Below are positions 5,777-7,981 of a stretch of DNA of 7,981 bases, piece after piece. Each line of letters begins with the position of its first letter. Within the stretch, counting starts at the first letter, position 1. The stretch covers positions 1-7,981 of the forward strand of contig JAKMFG010000146.1 of assembly GCA_022425565.1 (NCBI GenBank), read 5' to 3'. This stretch comes from Alphaproteobacteria bacterium (GTDB lineage: Bacteria > Pseudomonadota > Alphaproteobacteria > Puniceispirillales > Puniceispirillaceae). A program made the position numbers and the translations under genes. The notes beneath the pieces were generated by a model. The model was given only the letters and a program-made list of their open reading frames with translations. It had not been told where the DNA came from and made no database searches.

Positions 5777-6900
5777 ATTGTGTCGTCGACCTCGGACAGG
5801 TTCGAACGACCACACAGCGCCATGGTCAGGTCGAGTTCCTTGTGCAGGATCTCGAGAACGCGGGTGACACCCGCGCGACCACCGGCGCCAAGCCCATAGA
5901 GGAATGCACGTCCGATCAGCGTGCCACGCGCGCCAAGTGCGACAGCGCGCAGTACATCCTGTCCGGTACGGATACCTCCATCCATCCAGACCTCGGTCTT
6001 GTCGCCGACAGCATCGACGATAGCCGGAAGGGCGGCAATGGAAGAAGCGGCGCCATCAAGCTGCCGTCCGCCATGGTTGGAGACGACGATCACATCGGCC
6101 CCGACATTCACCGCCTGCTTCGCATCCTCGGCATCGAGAATTCCCTTCAGGATGACCTTGCCGTCCCACATCCTGCGAATTTCGGCGACATCCTCCCATG
6201 ACAGGCGGGGGTCGAACTGGCTGGTAGTCCAGTTGGCCAGCGATGACATGTCCTTCACCCCTTCGACATGTCCGACAATGTTACGGAACTGTCGCCGCTT
6301 GGTGCCAAGCATGCCAAGGCACCAGGACGGCTTGGTCGCGAGGTTTGCGATGTTGCGAAGGGTCAACTTCGGCGGAGCGGAGAGGCCGTTGCGGATATCC
6401 TTGTGGCGCTGGCCCATGATCTGAAGATCGAGGGTGATCATCAGCGCTGAGCAGTTCGCGGCCTTGGCACGCTCGACAAGATTGCGGATGAAGTTGCGGT
6501 CACGCATCACATAGAGCTGGAACCAGAAAGGCTTGCTGGTATTGGCGGCCACATCCTCAATCGAGCAGATCGACATGGTGGACAAGGTGAAGGGAACGCC
6601 AAACGCCTCGGCCGCCTGTGCGGCAAGAATTTCACCATCGGCATGCTGCATGCCGGTCAGGCCCGTAGGGGCGAGCGCCACAGGCATCGGCACATCCTGC
6701 CCGAGCATCTTCATGGCGGTGCTACGCTCCGACACATCGATGGCAACGCGCTGGCGGAACTTGATGGCCTGCAGGTCGGTCTCGTTCGCCTCGAAGGTCG
6801 ACTCGGTCCAGGACCCGCTCTCGCAATAATCGTAGAACATGCGCGGCACGCGCCGCTGCATCTGTTTGCGCAAATCCTCAACGCAGGCAACAACGCCCAT
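5764..6900 (-). CDS. FMN-dependent alpha-hydroxy-acid dehydrogenase, LldD family
   Basis: TIM-barrel flavoenzyme oxidising an (S)-2-hydroxy acid to the 2-oxo acid, such as L-lactate to pyruvate. Its 378 residues are full length. By comparison with spinach glycolate oxidase, Tyr25 (MFYDYCESGSW), Tyr130 (WFQLYVMRDR), Lys252 (LKGIL), catalytic His276 and Arg279 (SNHGGRQLDG), Asp307 (MDGGIRTG) and Arg331 (IGRAFLYG) are all present. SNHGGRQLD and the long insert at about 170-235 (KDIRNGLSAPPKLTLRNI, later WCLGMLGT) resemble lactate and mandelate dehydrogenases more than glycolate oxidases; in those enzymes this insert meets the membrane and electrons pass to the respiratory chain. GAGG lies 7 nt before ATG. 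It converges on the M24 gene and lies 82 bp downstream of the permease. Substrate not certain, so no symbol. Confidence 0.9.
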   Translation of the reverse strand: MGVVACVEDLRKQMQRRVPRMFYDYCESGSWTESTFEANETDLQAIKFRQRVAIDVSERSTAMKMLGQDVPMPVALAPTGLTGMQHADGEILAAQAAEAFGVPFTLSTMSICSIEDVAANTSKPFWFQLYVMRDRNFIRNLVERAKAANCSALMITLDLQIMGQRHKDIRNGLSAPPKLTLRNIANLATKPSWCLGMLGTKRRQFRNIVGHVEGVKDMSSLANWTTSQFDPRLSWEDVAEIRRMWDGKVILKGILDAEDAKQAVNVGADVIVVSNHGGRQLDGAASSIAALPAIVDAVGDKTEVWMDGGIRTGQDVLRAVALGARGTLIGRAFLYGLGAGGRAGVTRVLEILHKELDLTMALCGRSNLSEVDDTILLK

Positions 6901-6927
6901 CTGGATACCTCATTGTCTGGCACATGC

Positions 6928-6951
6928 TTCCGGAACGACCGGAAATTCCGG
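6928..6951. promoter_or_regulatory. Nested inverted repeats TTCCGG/CCGGAA upstream of lldD-like gene
   Basis: Three alternating 6-nt half-sites lie between the permease stop and the LldD-like start: TTCCGG (6928-6933), CCGGAA (6939-6944) and TTCCGG (6946-6951). The last two form a perfect palindrome around one base; the first two form a hairpin with a 5-nt loop. This suggests an operator with two overlapping sites, or alternative RNA hairpins in the leader of the dehydrogenase gene. On the - strand TTGACG (6957-6952) would suit a -35 box, but no good -10 follows at proper spacing. Confidence 0.4.
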
Positions 6952-6982
6952 GCGTCAATAAACCATGCAGGCTGTCAGGCGT

Positions 6983-7981
6983 CTACCCCGCGCGCCGCAA
7001 CATCCGGTTCATCAGAACCACCGGAATCAGCCCGGCCATGACGACCATCAGGGCAGGAAGCGCGGCCTCCTCGAGCATTTCATCCTTGGCATACTGATAG
7101 GTGTAGGTCGCCAGCGTCTCGAAATCGAACGGGCGCAGAAGAAGGGTGATGGGCAGTTCCTTCATCACATCTACAAAGACAAGCAGGCCGCCCGCCAGCA
7201 TCGAACCGCTGAGCAAGGGCATGACTACGCGTTTCAGGCTTGCGCCGAACCCCTGCCCCAGAACACGACTGGCATTCATCATATTGTCAGGCAGGCGGCG
7301 GACGCCGGACATCATCGCCCCGTAACCAACGGCCTGGAACCTGACGATGTAGGCCGTCATCAGAACGCCTGCCCCGCCAAGCAGAAGCGTTGCCCTCTGG
7401 TCGCCGACAATGCCGGACCAGGACCGGTCGATGATGCCGGCAAATATCAGGACACCGATCGACAGCATGGTTCCCGGAATGGCATATCCGGTCGAGGCTG
7501 CCACAGCCAGCTGGCGGACAAACGCCCCACCGCGATAGGTCGCGGCAATGACGATCAGGGTCGATAGCAATACGATGATCAACGCGGCCGAGGCCGCCAT
7601 GCCCAAGGATGCGAGAATGGTGCCATAGACAGGCGCGAATTGCGTGCCGATCGGCCCGGCCATCACCAGCTTCAGCAGCACGCCGACAGGAATAACAAAG
7701 CCGGTCAGCAGCGGAAGCACACAGACGCCTATGCAGGCGATCTGACCACGGCTTGAGGGAGCCATATGGGTCAGGCCGGCATGTTTGCGTGTGCCACCGG
7801 AATAACGCTGGCGCGCCCTCGCATAGAGCTCGAGACCCAGAAGGCTGAGGATAAAAACAAATCCAAACAGGGAAATCTGCGCCGCGGCGACGATATTGTT
7901 CATGCCGAGCCAGACATTGAAAATACCGAGCGTGATCGTCTCGACGGCGAAATATTCAACCGTGCCAAAGTCGGATACGAC
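6983..7981 (-). CDS. Fe(III)-type ABC transporter permease, C-terminal part
   Basis: Inner-membrane permease of the FbpB/SfuB type, which moves ferric iron delivered by a periplasmic binding protein into the cytoplasm. The frame stays open to the right edge, so 332 C-terminal residues of a protein usually over 500 are seen; ATG at 7903 is internal. The edge residues (SDFGTVEYFAVETITLGIF) match the end of the first permease half in this family. After a linker helix and a basic loop come about six hydrophobic helices of the second half. An EAA-like coupling loop reads MNASRVLGQGFGASLKRVVMP, and DVMKELPITLLLRPFDFETL is the characteristic segment of iron(III) permeases. The protein ends in basic MNRMLRRAG. 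The binding protein and ATPase must lie outside the window. Iron is the family expectation; another substrate of this class (such as thiamine or a polyamine) is less likely. Confidence 0.9.
   Translation of the reverse strand, partial: VVSDFGTVEYFAVETITLGIFNVWLGMNNIVAAAQISLFGFVFILSLLGLELYARARQRYSGGTRKHAGLTHMAPSSRGQIACIGVCVLPLLTGFVIPVGVLLKLVMAGPIGTQFAPVYGTILASLGMAASAALIIVLLSTLIVIAATYRGGAFVRQLAVAASTGYAIPGTMLSIGVLIFAGIIDRSWSGIVGDQRATLLLGGAGVLMTAYIVRFQAVGYGAMMSGVRRLPDNMMNASRVLGQGFGASLKRVVMPLLSGSMLAGGLLVFVDVMKELPITLLLRPFDFETLATYTYQYAKDEMLEEAALPALMVVMAGLIPVVLMNRMLRRAG

Overview
The window is GC-rich, densely coded bacterial DNA. Protein character (a roseobacter/SAR116-like creatinase, ureohydrolase, PhyH dioxygenase, LldD-type oxidase and FbpB-type permease) and codon use suggest an alphaproteobacterium, quite possibly marine. 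No rRNA or other phylogenetic marker is present, so this is inference. I see no mobile elements, tRNAs or CRISPR arrays.

Layout. Bases 1-205 hold a 12-bp tandem repeat running in from the left edge, then the upstream region of a creatinase gene with a perfect 15-nt palindrome. Creatinase (206-1423, +) converges on an agmatinase-type ureohydrolase (1449-2402, -). From the short intergenic region 2403-2539 a three-gene cluster runs the other way: a PhyH-family Fe(II)/2-oxoglutarate dioxygenase (2540-3370), a 2,3-diaminopropionate ammonia-lyase homologue (3380-4531) and a metal-competent M24 hydrolase (4531-5730). Spacings are 9 bp and a 1-bp TAATG overlap, so this is almost certainly one operon. 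It converges on an FMN-dependent alpha-hydroxy-acid dehydrogenase of the LldD family (5764-6900, -). The 3' end of that gene carries a 17-bp tandem duplication. Upstream of it is the C-terminal part of an Fe(III)-type ABC permease (6983-7981, -), cut by the right edge.

How the genes may work together. The first five genes look like a nitrogen-scavenging catabolic island. Creatinase releases urea and sarcosine from creatine. The ureohydrolase releases urea from another guanidino compound. The diaminopropionate lyase would give pyruvate and two ammonia. The oxygenase and M24 enzyme would prepare a substrate by hydroxylation and by C-N or amide hydrolysis. The combination PhyH + diaminopropionate lyase + M24, opposite a ureohydrolase, does not match a pathway I can name, and is the best candidate here for undescribed biology. 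The LldD homologue and iron permease are probably separate functions.
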